Assembly: GCF_003391395.1 (NCBI RefSeq)
Contig: NZ_CP024190.1
Coordinates: forward strand, 3,844,001 to 3,908,000
Source of the DNA: Mycobacterium marinum
Lineage (GTDB): Bacteria > Actinomycetota > Actinomycetes > Mycobacteriales > Mycobacteriaceae
DNA length: 64,000 bases
Reading direction: 5' to 3'
The stretch's first letter is position 1. The number at the start of each line of letters is the position of its first letter. The notes under the pieces are model-generated. The model searched no databases. It saw nothing but the letters and a program-made list of their open reading frames with translations, and was not told the origin of the DNA. This document shows positions 35,745 through 44,311 of this stretch, piece after piece. The translations under genes were made by a program, and so were the position numbers.

Positions 35745-38624
35745 ATGGCGTTTGTGTTGGTGGCTCCGGAGATGGTGACGGCCGCGGCGTCGGATTTGGC
35801 GAATATCGGCTCGGCGATCAACACGGCCAATACCGCGGTCGCGGCCCCCACCGCGGAGCTGCTGGCCGCCGGGACCGATGAGGTCTCCGAAGCCATCGCC
35901 TCGCTGTTTTCCGGCCACGCCCTGGACTATCAGAGCCTCGGCGCCCGGATGACAGCGTTTCACGATCAATTCGTGGCGGCCCTGACCGCGGGTGGCGGCC
36001 TGTACTCCAGCGCCGAGGCCGCCGCCGCCACGCCATTGCAAGACCTGCTCAATGTCGTCAACGCCCCCACCCAAGCACTGTTGGGGCGCCCGCTGATCGG
36101 CGACGGCGCCGACGGAACCGCACCCGGGCAGGCCGGCGGAGCCGGTGGACTGCTCTACGGCAACGGCGGTAACGGCGCCGCGGGCACCAACCCCGGAGTG
36201 GCCGGCGGGGCCGGCGGGGCGGCCGGGTTGATCGGCAACGGCGGTTCCGGCGGGATCGGCGGCGCCGGTGGCTCCGGCGGTGCCGGCGGGACCGGGGGCT
36301 GGCTCTACGGCAACGGTGGCGCCGGTGGTGCCGGTGGGGCCGGCGCGCCGGGGCCGGTGAGCTTCAACGGCAGCAACGGCGGCAACGGCGGCAACGGCGG
36401 CGCGGCCGGCTGGTGGGGCACTGGCGGGGCCGGCGGCGCGGGCGGCGAGGGCGGGGCCGCCGGCGGTGGCCCGGCCGGCATCGCCTACGGGTCAACGGGC
36501 GGGGTCGGTGGCAACGGCGGCACCGGCGGCAACGGCGGATGGTTCGCCGGCAACGCCGGTGCCGGCGGCAACGGCGGAGTCGGCGGAGACGGCAACGCCG
36601 CCGACCATGGCCTGGTTGGCGGCACCGGCGGGGTCGGTGGGGCCGGGGGCTCCGCCGGGCTCTTCGGCGACGGCGGAGCCGGCGGACAAGGCGGCGACGG
36701 CGGCGGCGTGACTGGACTAGTGGGGGCGGGCCATGGCGGCGCCGGTGGCGACGGCGGGCGCGCCGGGTGGCTCAGTGGTAACGCCGGGGCCGGCGGTGGC
36801 GGCGGGGCCGGCGGGGCGGTGGACAACCACGGGGCAGGCGGCAATTATGCCGGCGGCGGCGGGGCGGGTGGCAGCGGTGGTGCCGCCGGATTGTTCGGCA
36901 ACGGCGCCGCCGGCGGCGCCGGCGGGGCCGGCGGGGCAAGCCAGACGTTTACCGGCGCGGGGGGTGCCGGCGGGACCGGTGGCGCCGGCGGGTGGCTCTA
37001 CGGCAACGGCGGCTCCGGTGGTGCCGGCGGGGCCAGCGGCGCCGGCATCGGGGGGGACAGCTTGGGCGGCAGCGGCGGCAATGGCGGCAACGGCGGCATC
37101 AGTGGGCTGATCGGCAATGGTGGCGCCGGTGGCGCCGGCGGCAACGGCAGCGCCGCCGGCTACAACGGCTACAGCGGCAACGGCGGCAACGGCGGCAACG
37201 GCGGGGCGGCACAGCTGATCGGTGCCGGCGGCGGCGGCGGAGTGGCCGGGATCGGCGGAGCTGGCGGAACCGGGGCCGCGGCGGGGGTAACCGGAAGCGC
37301 GGGCGCCAGCGGCGTGGGCGGACGGTTGTACTCGGGCAACGGGATCCCCGACATCTTTGGCCGCCCACTAATCGGCGACGGCGCCGACGGGGCACCGGGC
37401 ACCGGGCAAGCCGGAGGCGACGGCGGCTGGCTCTACGGCAACGGCGGCAACGGCGGCTCCGGCGCCGCCGGGCAAGCCGGAGGGGCCGGAGGTGCAGCCG
37501 GGTTGATCGGCAACGGTGGAGCCGGTGGCACCGGCGGCTCCGGTGCGGCCGGCGGCACCGGCGGCGCCGGTGGCTGGCTGTTCGGCAACGGCGGCACCGG
37601 CGGAACCGGCGGAGACGCCGTCGCCGGCCTGCCGGGTCTCAACGGCGGCAACGGCGGCAACGGCGGAGCCGGCGGAGCCGCCGGCTGGTGGGGCCGCGGG
37701 GGCATCGGGGGCCAAGGCGGCACCGGCGGGGCGGCCGGCGGCGACCCTGGAATCTATGCCGGAAACGCCGGCAACGGTGGCGATGGCGGGGCCGGCGGCT
37801 GGCTGTTCGGCGACGCCGGCGCCGGCGGGCAAGGCGGCACCGGCGGAGCAGCGAACGACCCCTTAGTATCGAGTAGCACTGGCGGCAGCGGGGGCGCCGG
37901 CGGCAATGGCGGGGCCGCCGGACTGTTCGGCGCTGGCGGAGCCGGCGGGACCGGCGGAATCGCCGGGGATGGCTACCTCATCGGTGGCGACGGCGGCCAC
38001 GGCGGCCAGGGCGGCTACGGCGGCTGGCTGGCCGGCAGCGGAGGCGCCGGGGGGACCGCCGGAGACGGCGGAGCGGGGATATACCCCGGCGGAGCCGGCG
38101 GGACCGGGGGTAGCGGCGGGGCAGCGAGATTCTTCGGTGACGGCGGTGCCGCCGGGACCGGCGGAGTCGGCGGGTTCGGCAGCAAATACGTCGCCGGCAG
38201 CGGCGGCAGCGGCGGCACCGGCGGCGCCGCCGGATGGCTGATCGGCAACGGCGGGGCCGGCGGACAAGGTGGAGTAGCGGGTACCCCGGATGGGGTCAAC
38301 CGTGTCTTCGGAGGCACTGGCGGAGCCGGCGGCACCGGCGGCACGGCCGGATGGCTCTACGGCTCCGGCGGCAGCGGCGGCGCGGGCGGAGCCGGAACGG
38401 CCAGCATCTACCCGGGCAGCACCGGCGGCAACGGCGGAAACGGCGGAAACGGCGGCGCCGCACAGGTCATCGGCACCGGCGGCACCGGCGGAACGGCCGG
38501 CACCGGCGGGGCCGGCGGGCCCGACGATCCGCCCAACAACATCCCGGCCGGAAACGACGGACAGGACGGAGTCGGCGGTGCCGGCGGGTCCGGCGGACTG
38601 GTGTTCGGCAATTCCGGCGGCTAG
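35745..38624 (+). CDS. PE_PGRS family protein with two-module PGRS region
   Basis: 959 residues, ATG with GGAGGG upstream. PE domain residues ~1-95 (MAFVLVAPEMVTAAASDLANIG), linker ALLGRPLIGDGADG near 111, a PGRS block, and then at residue ~540 a second linker-like unit (IFGRPLIGDGADGAPGTG) that restarts the same order of repeats (GWLYGNGGNGGSG, AGLIGNGG). The stop TAG lies inside the CTAG target duplication of IS copy 2, so the reading frame end is exactly at the IS border and intact. Presumed ESX-5-exported; it is bracketed by the two IS copies. Confidence 0.94.
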   Translation: MAFVLVAPEMVTAAASDLANIGSAINTANTAVAAPTAELLAAGTDEVSEAIASLFSGHALDYQSLGARMTAFHDQFVAALTAGGGLYSSAEAAAATPLQDLLNVVNAPTQALLGRPLIGDGADGTAPGQAGGAGGLLYGNGGNGAAGTNPGVAGGAGGAAGLIGNGGSGGIGGAGGSGGAGGTGGWLYGNGGAGGAGGAGAPGPVSFNGSNGGNGGNGGAAGWWGTGGAGGAGGEGGAAGGGPAGIAYGSTGGVGGNGGTGGNGGWFAGNAGAGGNGGVGGDGNAADHGLVGGTGGVGGAGGSAGLFGDGGAGGQGGDGGGVTGLVGAGHGGAGGDGGRAGWLSGNAGAGGGGGAGGAVDNHGAGGNYAGGGGAGGSGGAAGLFGNGAAGGAGGAGGASQTFTGAGGAGGTGGAGGWLYGNGGSGGAGGASGAGIGGDSLGGSGGNGGNGGISGLIGNGGAGGAGGNGSAAGYNGYSGNGGNGGNGGAAQLIGAGGGGGVAGIGGAGGTGAAAGVTGSAGASGVGGRLYSGNGIPDIFGRPLIGDGADGAPGTGQAGGDGGWLYGNGGNGGSGAAGQAGGAGGAAGLIGNGGAGGTGGSGAAGGTGGAGGWLFGNGGTGGTGGDAVAGLPGLNGGNGGNGGAGGAAGWWGRGGIGGQGGTGGAAGGDPGIYAGNAGNGGDGGAGGWLFGDAGAGGQGGTGGAANDPLVSSSTGGSGGAGGNGGAAGLFGAGGAGGTGGIAGDGYLIGGDGGHGGQGGYGGWLAGSGGAGGTAGDGGAGIYPGGAGGTGGSGGAARFFGDGGAAGTGGVGGFGSKYVAGSGGSGGTGGAAGWLIGNGGAGGQGGVAGTPDGVNRVFGGTGGAGGTGGTAGWLYGSGGSGGAGGAGTASIYPGSTGGNGGNGGNGGAAQVIGTGGTGGTAGTGGAGGPDDPPNNIPAGNDGQDGVGGAGGSGGLVFGNSGG

Positions 38625-40320
38625 CCCGGATTTTTCGCGGATTGTTGCCTGTTTCGGTGTGCAGATAGGCGAAAGTGCCTGTCCTGCAACGAATAATGAG
38701 ACTGCTGAAGGTCCATGATTCCGAGCGGGAGGGCACTTTCTAGGTGAAGAGTAGCGCAGCGGTTTCGCGGGTGAAAGTGTCGGCGGGCGGGCGGGCGTGG
38801 TATCACATGCCGGGATTCGCCTGTTGCGCGAGTTGGCGGACCTGACCGGGTTATCGGCGCAGGTCACTGCCGCGCCGGCAGACACCTACCGGGGCCCGTG
38901 GGTGTACGCGCCGGGGGATATCTTCGCAGATCTGGCGGCCGCGGTCGCTGATGGCGCCGATTGCATCGACGGCGTCGGGCAACTGTGTGGGGACCGTGAG
39001 CACGTGTTCGGAGCGAAGGCCTCGACCACCACGATGTGGCGGCTGGTCGACCAGCGGATCGACGCCGCACACCTACCCGGAATCCATGCAGCCCGAGCGG
39101 CCGCGCGGGCGGCGACCTGGGCCGCCGGCGCCGCCCCGGCACCGGGTGAATGGCTGCACATCGACATCGACACCACCCTGGTCATCGATCACTCCGACAA
39201 CAAAGAGCTGCCGACACCGACCTGGAAGAAGTCGTTCGGCGTGCATCCACTGCTGGCGTTTCTCGACCGACCCGAGATCGCCGGTGGGGAAGCGCTGGCC
39301 GGGCTGCTGCACACCGGCCGTGCCGGTTCCAACACCGCCGCCGACCACATCACCGTACTGGACCAAGCCTTGGCATCGCTGCCACCGGCGTGGCGCCCCG
39401 ATCCTGGTCGTGGTGGCGATCCAGACGCGCCGAAGGTACTGGTGCGCTGCGATTCGGCCGGGTCCACCCACGCGTTCGCCGACGCGTGCCGCGCCGCCGG
39501 GGTGGGGTTCTCTTTCGGCTACCCGGTGGATTGGCGGGTGCAGGACGCGGTGGACACTCTCACCCTCGGCGACGCCTGGTATCCGGGGATCGACACCGAC
39601 GGCGGTATCCGCGACGGGGCGTGGGTCGCCGAAGCCACCGGGCTGGTCAACCTGTCCGCGTGGCCGGCCGGCACGAGGTTGATCCTGCGCAAGGAACGCC
39701 CGCATCCCGGCGCGCAGTTTCGGTTCACCGACGCCGACGGGATGCGGGTCACCGCGTTCATACCGACACCGGCCCCGGTGCCGTGCCAGGCCAGGTCGCC
39801 GGCCTGGAACTACGGCACCGTCAGCACGCCCGCGTCGAGGACCGCATCCGCGAACTCAAGAGCACCGGCCTGCGTAACCTGCCATGCCACGCCTTCTCGG
39901 CCAATGCCGCCTGGCAGGAGATCATCCTGGCCGCCGCCGATCTCATCACCTGGACCCGTCTGATCGGATTCACCACCCAACCCGAACTCGCCCGCGTGGA
40001 GATCACCACGTTCCGCTACCGGGTCTTGCACGTCGCGGCCCGCATCACCCGCGGAGCCCGGCAAGTCCGGCTGCGTATCGACGCGACCTGGCGCTGGGCG
40101 GCGATGATCGCCACCGCCTGGCAGGCCATCCGCACCGCCTTCGGATAGAGCCCTCACCACCCGACCGACCGACACGGAAAGACCCACCGGCCCAAGGAAA
40201 GCCCGCCCCACCCCGCGACACGCGACACCTCTCCACGCCAGCACGCGACAATACCTACCCAACAACATAATTCAACGGCTGAGTGACCTCAGCATCAATT
40301 CGATGCAAAATCGAGGCTAG
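38621..40320 (+). mobile_element. IS1380-family insertion sequence, copy 2, with CTAG target duplication
   Basis: IS proper is 38625-40316 (1692 bp), same orientation as copy 1 and identical apart from one deleted T near 38793. Direct 4-bp duplications CTAG flank it (38621-38624 and 40317-40320), showing a simple insertion. The pre-insertion target reads GGCGGCTAGCCGGG, at the stop codon of the PE_PGRS gene. Confidence 0.92.
38744..40148 (+). pseudogene. IS1380-family transposase, doubly frameshifted (copy 2)
   Basis: Same gene as in copy 1, with the shared -1 shift at about 39761 and a second, private lesion: the T of GGGCGTGGCGTGG is absent (near 38793), so the GTG start at 38744 runs out of frame after residue ~17 and the open frame resumes at the downstream GTG coding for VSHAGIRLLRELADL (38797). 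This copy is therefore less likely to make active transposase than copy 1. Confidence 0.85.
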
Positions 40321-40329
40321 CCGGGCGGA

Positions 40330-40524
40330 CTATTTCTGATTTGCTTCCTTGATCAGGGTGCTGATCTGTTCTAGCAGTTCACGCATATCGGCGCGCATCG
40401 CATCGACCGCGGCGTACAAGTCTGCCTTGGTCGCCGGCTGCTGGTCTGACGAGAGCGGCCGCACAGGCGGCGCCGTCTTTCCCGCCGACGCGCTGTCGCT
40501 CTGAGTCCCAGGTCGCTCGTCCAC
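40330..40524 (-). CDS. Small hypothetical protein with C-terminal helix
   Basis: 64 residues from GTG (MDERPGTQSDSASAGKTAPP). The first ~30 residues are disordered-looking (Ser, Pro, Gln), the rest a predicted amphipathic helix, ADLYAAVDAMRADMRELLEQ followed by ISTLIKEANQK, with hydrophobic heptads. No ribosome binding site of note. It ends 10 bp from the IS copy 2 border. I do not recognise it; the helix with codon-position GC bias argues that it is real. Confidence 0.5.
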   Translation of the reverse strand: MDERPGTQSDSASAGKTAPPVRPLSSDQQPATKADLYAAVDAMRADMRELLEQISTLIKEANQK

Positions 40525-40658
40525 GCCCCAGAGACTGCCACAACCGGCTCGCCAGCGACAACGAAACCCACCCCGAGTGTGCTGTCAGTCACCGTATTGC
40601 CTTGTCACGGGGACCATCGGAGGCATTGGGGTCCGTTGCGCGGTGCTGGCGCCGGCGC

Positions 40659-41669
40659 TCAGATGAGACGTTCGGCCCGTGCCCACTCGTGGACGCGGGC
40701 CATCCCCTCCTCGATCGAAACCCGCGGTTGGTAGCCCAGCATCTTCTGGGCCTTCTCGATCGAATAGGTGCCGGGCCGATTGAGCAGCCACATCGTTCCG
40801 GCCGACAGGTCGGTTTTCTGGCCCAAACGGCGCAGCAGCGAGCCGAGGAGTTCGGCGGCCGGTGCGGCCACCCGGATCGGCAGCGTGTGGATCGTGCCGT
40901 CACTCATGCTCGCCATCCGGCCGAAGAAATCGGCGCACCGCACACCTTTGCCGTCGGTGATGTTGAAAATCTGGCCCACCGCGTCATCGGATGACACGGC
41001 GAGCACCATGCCGTCGACGAAGTTGTCGATGTACACCGGGGAGAAGATGCCGTTTCCGCCGTTGGGCAGCGGAAAGCCGGTCCTCTTGCGCATCTCGGCG
41101 ATCGGCGAACGGACCCACACCGAGCCGGGACCCCAGACATCGCCAGGCCGGATAACGGTGACATCAATCTCGCCGGCGCCGTGCGCGGCCAGCACGACCG
41201 CCTCGGAGTTCACCTTGGTGTCGGTGTAGACGTCGCCGTTGACATGCACGGGGTAGGTCTCATCCGCACCGTCGGGGAACTCGAAGCCGTAGGCCGCCAC
41301 CGAGGAAAAGTGCACGAACCGGCGGACCCCGGCGTCGATCGCCGCGCGCAGCACCCGGCTGGTGCCCAGGACGTTGACGTGCCAGGCCTGTTTCAGCGGG
41401 AACGCCGCCCCCAGCAGCGCGGCGGTGTGGATCACGGTGTCCGCCCCCTCCAGCCCCGTCGGCCCCGCCGCCCAGGTCTCGGGACGCGTGATGTCACCTG
41501 CGACCACGTCCCCTGCCGGATCGGCCGCCAGATCGACACCGCGTACCACGGCGCCGAGGGCGCGGAACCGGGCCGCCATGGCGCGGCCGATGAAGCCGTT
41601 GGCTCCGGTGATGAAGATCGTGCGACCGGACAGCGAGGGCGCGGGACGGTCGAATTCGTGTTCGCTCAT
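40659..41669 (-). CDS. Extended SDR, NAD-dependent epimerase/3beta-HSD type (paralogue 1)
   Basis: 336 residues, MSEHEFDRPAPSLSGRTIFI. Rossmann nucleotide-binding GANGFIGRAMA, Asp after the second strand (RGVDLAAD), FVHFSSVAAYG with catalytic Ser, YTDTKVNSE with catalytic Tyr and Lys, and RPGDVWGPGS. The C-terminal half (GIFSPVYIDNFVDGMVLAV) is of the 3-beta-hydroxysteroid dehydrogenase/epimerase kind. Close paralogue of the gene at 46443-47444; both have CGAATGGAA just before the start. It has its own copy of the paired operator 66 nt upstream. Likely oxidises or reduces a hydroxyl/keto group of the unknown regulon substrate. Confidence 0.92.
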   Translation of the reverse strand: MSEHEFDRPAPSLSGRTIFITGANGFIGRAMAARFRALGAVVRGVDLAADPAGDVVAGDITRPETWAAGPTGLEGADTVIHTAALLGAAFPLKQAWHVNVLGTSRVLRAAIDAGVRRFVHFSSVAAYGFEFPDGADETYPVHVNGDVYTDTKVNSEAVVLAAHGAGEIDVTVIRPGDVWGPGSVWVRSPIAEMRKRTGFPLPNGGNGIFSPVYIDNFVDGMVLAVSSDDAVGQIFNITDGKGVRCADFFGRMASMSDGTIHTLPIRVAAPAAELLGSLLRRLGQKTDLSAGTMWLLNRPGTYSIEKAQKMLGYQPRVSIEEGMARVHEWARAERLI

Positions 41670-41734
41670 TGCGATTCCATTCGTTGTGGGTGTGGTCGTC
41701 TCAAACCAGCATGCTCACCGAATTCACCGGTGTC

Positions 41735-41770
41735 TTGACAGCAAAGGACATGACTTTGACCGCAACGGAC
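41735..41770 (-). promoter_or_regulatory. Paired operator (site A) of the SDR1 promoter
   Basis: On the coding strand of the leftward SDR gene: GTCCGTTGCGGTCAA (41770-41756) and GTCCTTTGCTGTCAA (41749-41735), 21 bp apart. 21 nt after the second GTCAA is CATGCT (41713-41708), a -10-like hexamer, and the ATG is 66 nt from the operator. Same layout as sites B, C and D. It lies between the araC stop and SDR1. Confidence 0.8.
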
Positions 41771-41772
41771 GA

Positions 41773-42801
41773 TCAGCGGGTGGACTGCAGCGTGATCGGC
41801 GATGCGGTCCGTTGCCACTGCGCCCTCAGCGACGCCGGGCTCGCACCGAACCACCGTTGACACGACCGGGAGAGCACGCTTTGCTCCGCATAACCCAGTT
41901 GCCGGGCCAGATGCGTGAGCGTCATGTCGCTGTCGCGCAAGTAGCGTTCGGTCACCTCCCGCCGAACGTCGTCGACAACCGCGTTGAAGTTCGTCCCCTC
42001 GGCGGCGAGTCGGCGCCGTAATGCCTTGGGGTGCAGCCGAAACTGGTCGGCAATCACCGGAACCGTCGCCGCGCCGGTCGGCAACAGCTGGCGGATCAGT
42101 TCTCGAATCGAGGAGGCCATTGTCGGCCGTTGCCGGTCGATGACGGTGTCGAGATATTCGAGCACGACACGATGCGCCAGCTCGTCTCTGACCAGGGGGC
42201 GCTGCAGGTCCTCGCTCGGCAACCGGAATCCGCCCCTGTGCGACCCGAAGCGAGGTGTGCACGCGAAGTAGCGCAGGTAGTCTTCCCGCGGGGTCAGCGC
42301 CGGGTGCGGAAGGTCGACCACGGTGGGCGCATACCCGGCACCCAGCAGAAAGCGCAGCACCCGCAACATGACTCCCAGCGACAACTCGGTGGTCTGTGGG
42401 TGCGCCGGCGGGTGCGCGATCAGGATCTTGAACTCCAGGAATGAGGCTTCACCGCCGGGCTCGCGGCTCATCGTCGCGGCGATCGCGGGGCTGTAGGCGG
42501 CGAGGTAGTGCTCGAAAGTGTCGAGTGCCTCGGCAACCGATTTCGAGGTCCGCGCCGCCACCCCGACCGGCCCCAGGATCTCGATGCCTTGACGTTCGGC
42601 CAGCCGACGGCCGAAGTCAGGCGTTTTCGTCACTGCCGCAGCGGATTCGACCGCGTGGATCAGCGCCAGATAGGTGATAAATGCGTCGAATCGGCCGACA
42701 TCGGACCGCTTCACGCCAGCGCGGGCGAGCAGCGCCTCGGGATCCGCCCCGAGTTCGCTCACCAGCGCCGGATAACCGGTCAAGGCGGTGCCACGGATCA
42801 C
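41773..42801 (-). CDS. AraC-family transcriptional regulator with arabinose-binding-like N-terminal domain (VirS type)
   Basis: 342 residues if started at GTG 42801, chosen because AAAGGA lies 7 nt before it; GTG 42807 and TTG 42843 are in frame upstream. N-terminal ~200 residues are the ligand-sensing domain seen in VirS/OruR-type regulators (ALTGYPALVSELGADPEALL, VGVAARTSKSVAEALDTFEHYL); the C-terminal ~100 residues carry two helix-turn-helix units (PVIADQFRLHPKALRRRL and THLARQLGYAEQSVLSRSCQRWFG with ASPASLRAQ). It most likely binds the GTCCcyT-n3-GTCAA repeats around it and activates the locus. It lies among its proposed targets, downstream of the VOC fusion gene by 78 nt. Confidence 0.93.
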   Translation of the reverse strand: MIRGTALTGYPALVSELGADPEALLARAGVKRSDVGRFDAFITYLALIHAVESAAAVTKTPDFGRRLAERQGIEILGPVGVAARTSKSVAEALDTFEHYLAAYSPAIAATMSREPGGEASFLEFKILIAHPPAHPQTTELSLGVMLRVLRFLLGAGYAPTVVDLPHPALTPREDYLRYFACTPRFGSHRGGFRLPSEDLQRPLVRDELAHRVVLEYLDTVIDRQRPTMASSIRELIRQLLPTGAATVPVIADQFRLHPKALRRRLAAEGTNFNAVVDDVRREVTERYLRDSDMTLTHLARQLGYAEQSVLSRSCQRWFGASPASLRAQWQRTASPITLQSTR

Positions 42802-42807
42802 CGACAC

Positions 42808-42843
42808 GTCCTTTACAGTCAAGCATCCGTTCCCCGCCGTCAA
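42808..42843 (+). promoter_or_regulatory. Paired operator (site E) over the araC start, reverse orientation
   Basis: GTCCTTTACAGTCAA (42808-42822) and GTTCCCCGCCGTCAA (42829-42843), 21 bp apart, reading rightward, that is against the araC gene. The first unit covers the araC ribosome binding site (AAAGGA). No CAnnnT hexamer stands at the 21-nt position used by sites A-D. Best explained as an autoregulatory (repressing) site. Confidence 0.7.
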
Positions 42844-42879
42844 GGCCCGATGGCCCCAGCGGATCGACCGCGAAATCGA

Positions 42880-44301
42880 CTACGCGGTTATCCGGGCACC
42901 GGTCGGCTCGGCCCGGCGGGCCAGCCCCCGGACCAGAGTGCGCAGCATCCTGGTGGTGAGCAACGTCGAGCCGGGCAGCTGGGAACGGTACTGCGCCTCC
43001 CAGGTGATCGTGCAGCCTCCGGATGAGTCCGGCTCGACGGTGACGAACGCGTGGTAGCGGTTCAGACCGGGCGCCCCCTTGGCGCGGTATTCGAAGCGGT
43101 AAGGCGCCTCGGCGGCGACCACCCGCTCGACCACCGACATCCCGGCCGGGCCGCCGCTGAGCCGCCGGACCAGGCCGACACCGTCGGTATCGCCGGTGCT
43201 GAGCACCTCGGAGCGCTGGAACGGAGTCCACTGGGCCATGGACTCGTGGTCGGCCAACACCGTCCACACCTGTTCGGGCGACGCCGCACAGCGGGCGACC
43301 GCGCGGGCCCGGGTAACGGGTGGTTCTTTTCCGGTGAAGCCGAGTTCGATCAGGTTGAACGGGTCGGCGCGGTGCCGATGCCCCTTGCTCCCATGAAACA
43401 GCAGCTCGATCGAGAAGCCCATCGGATCATTGACATAGCTGGCATGCCACCAGCGGTCCAGCAGGGTGGACTTGGTGCTGTTCGGGTGTATCCCGTGGTG
43501 CTGCCCCTTGGCGACGAGCGCGTCGAGGCTCGCCCGGTCCTGAGGTCCCAGCGCGACGTTGAGGATGCCGATGTCGCTGATGTGGTAGCCGGCCGGCCAT
43601 GGCTTGCCGACCGGGTCGAGGTACTGCACCACCTCGAGCAGGCTGTCACCGGCGCGCACCACGAAGGATTCGCGATCTGCCCCGGCCAGGCCCCACAGCT
43701 GCTCGTGCTCGGGGTAGTGCAGCCGGTAGTCGACTTCGGGCAGCCCCATCACGTCCACCCAGGTTCGCCGCGCCTCGGCCAGGTCGGGCACCGACAGGGT
43801 GGCGAAGCGGGCGACCGCCGGCGATCCGGTGGGGCGCGCCGCCATGCCGGCAACCACAGGGTCCGCCTCCAGGATCTCGAGCAGGGTTCCATCGGGATCC
43901 TTGACACAGACCCGGCGAGAACCGGGCTCCCCCATGGGCTCGGTGAGCGGGGGCACGCGGCGGCGAGTGAGATTCCCCAGCGTCGCGTCGAAGTCGGTGA
44001 CGTGGAAGCCGAGCATCGTGTAGCCGATGTCGCACGGGCGCCAGTCCTGCGGAATCGGACGCGGGTGCGGCTTGGAAAACTCGAACAGCTCCAGCTGGAA
44101 GCCGGGTTTGCCGTCCAGCAGCCACCAGCACACGCTGGTGGCGCCCGGCACGCCCTGGACGTCCTCGGAGCCCAGCGCCGGGATGAACATGTGGGTACCG
44201 CCGGCCTCGGTGAGGCCGAAGATGTCGCGGTACCAGCGCTGGGAGTGCTGGATGTCGCGAACGCTGAGCGCGATCTGGACAAGGGGAAGGGTGGTGGTCA
44301 T
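42880..44301 (-). CDS. VOC-VOC-SRPBCC fusion protein
   Basis: 473 residues. Two vicinal-oxygen-chelate (glyoxalase/dioxygenase) units: residues ~1-150 (VQIALSVRDIQHSQRWYRDI, LGFHVTDFDATL, CVKDPDGTLLEILEAD) and ~160-310 (FATLSVPDLAEARRTWVDVM, SDIGILNVALG, SYVNDPMGFSIELLFHG), with potential metal ligands His/Glu in each; then a SRPBCC (START-like) domain, residues ~330-470 (ARCAASPEQVWTVLADHESM ... FVTVEPDSSGGCTITWEAQY). Such an arrangement in one chain is unusual. It follows E1 beta by 10 nt in the leftward operon and is presumably a dioxygenase or isomerase with a lipid/aromatic-binding domain. Function unknown. Confidence 0.87.
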   Translation of the reverse strand: MTTTLPLVQIALSVRDIQHSQRWYRDIFGLTEAGGTHMFIPALGSEDVQGVPGATSVCWWLLDGKPGFQLELFEFSKPHPRPIPQDWRPCDIGYTMLGFHVTDFDATLGNLTRRRVPPLTEPMGEPGSRRVCVKDPDGTLLEILEADPVVAGMAARPTGSPAVARFATLSVPDLAEARRTWVDVMGLPEVDYRLHYPEHEQLWGLAGADRESFVVRAGDSLLEVVQYLDPVGKPWPAGYHISDIGILNVALGPQDRASLDALVAKGQHHGIHPNSTKSTLLDRWWHASYVNDPMGFSIELLFHGSKGHRHRADPFNLIELGFTGKEPPVTRARAVARCAASPEQVWTVLADHESMAQWTPFQRSEVLSTGDTDGVGLVRRLSGGPAGMSVVERVVAAEAPYRFEYRAKGAPGLNRYHAFVTVEPDSSGGCTITWEAQYRSQLPGSTLLTTRMLRTLVRGLARRAEPTGARITA

Positions 44302-44311
44302 CTCGGGGTCC

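Noticed and set aside
33935..40320. Composite transposon carrying the PE_PGRS gene
   Set aside because: The two IS copies are in direct orientation, but the unit as a whole has no matching outer target duplication that can be separated from that of copy 2, and copy 1 shows a mixed flank; recombination explains it better.
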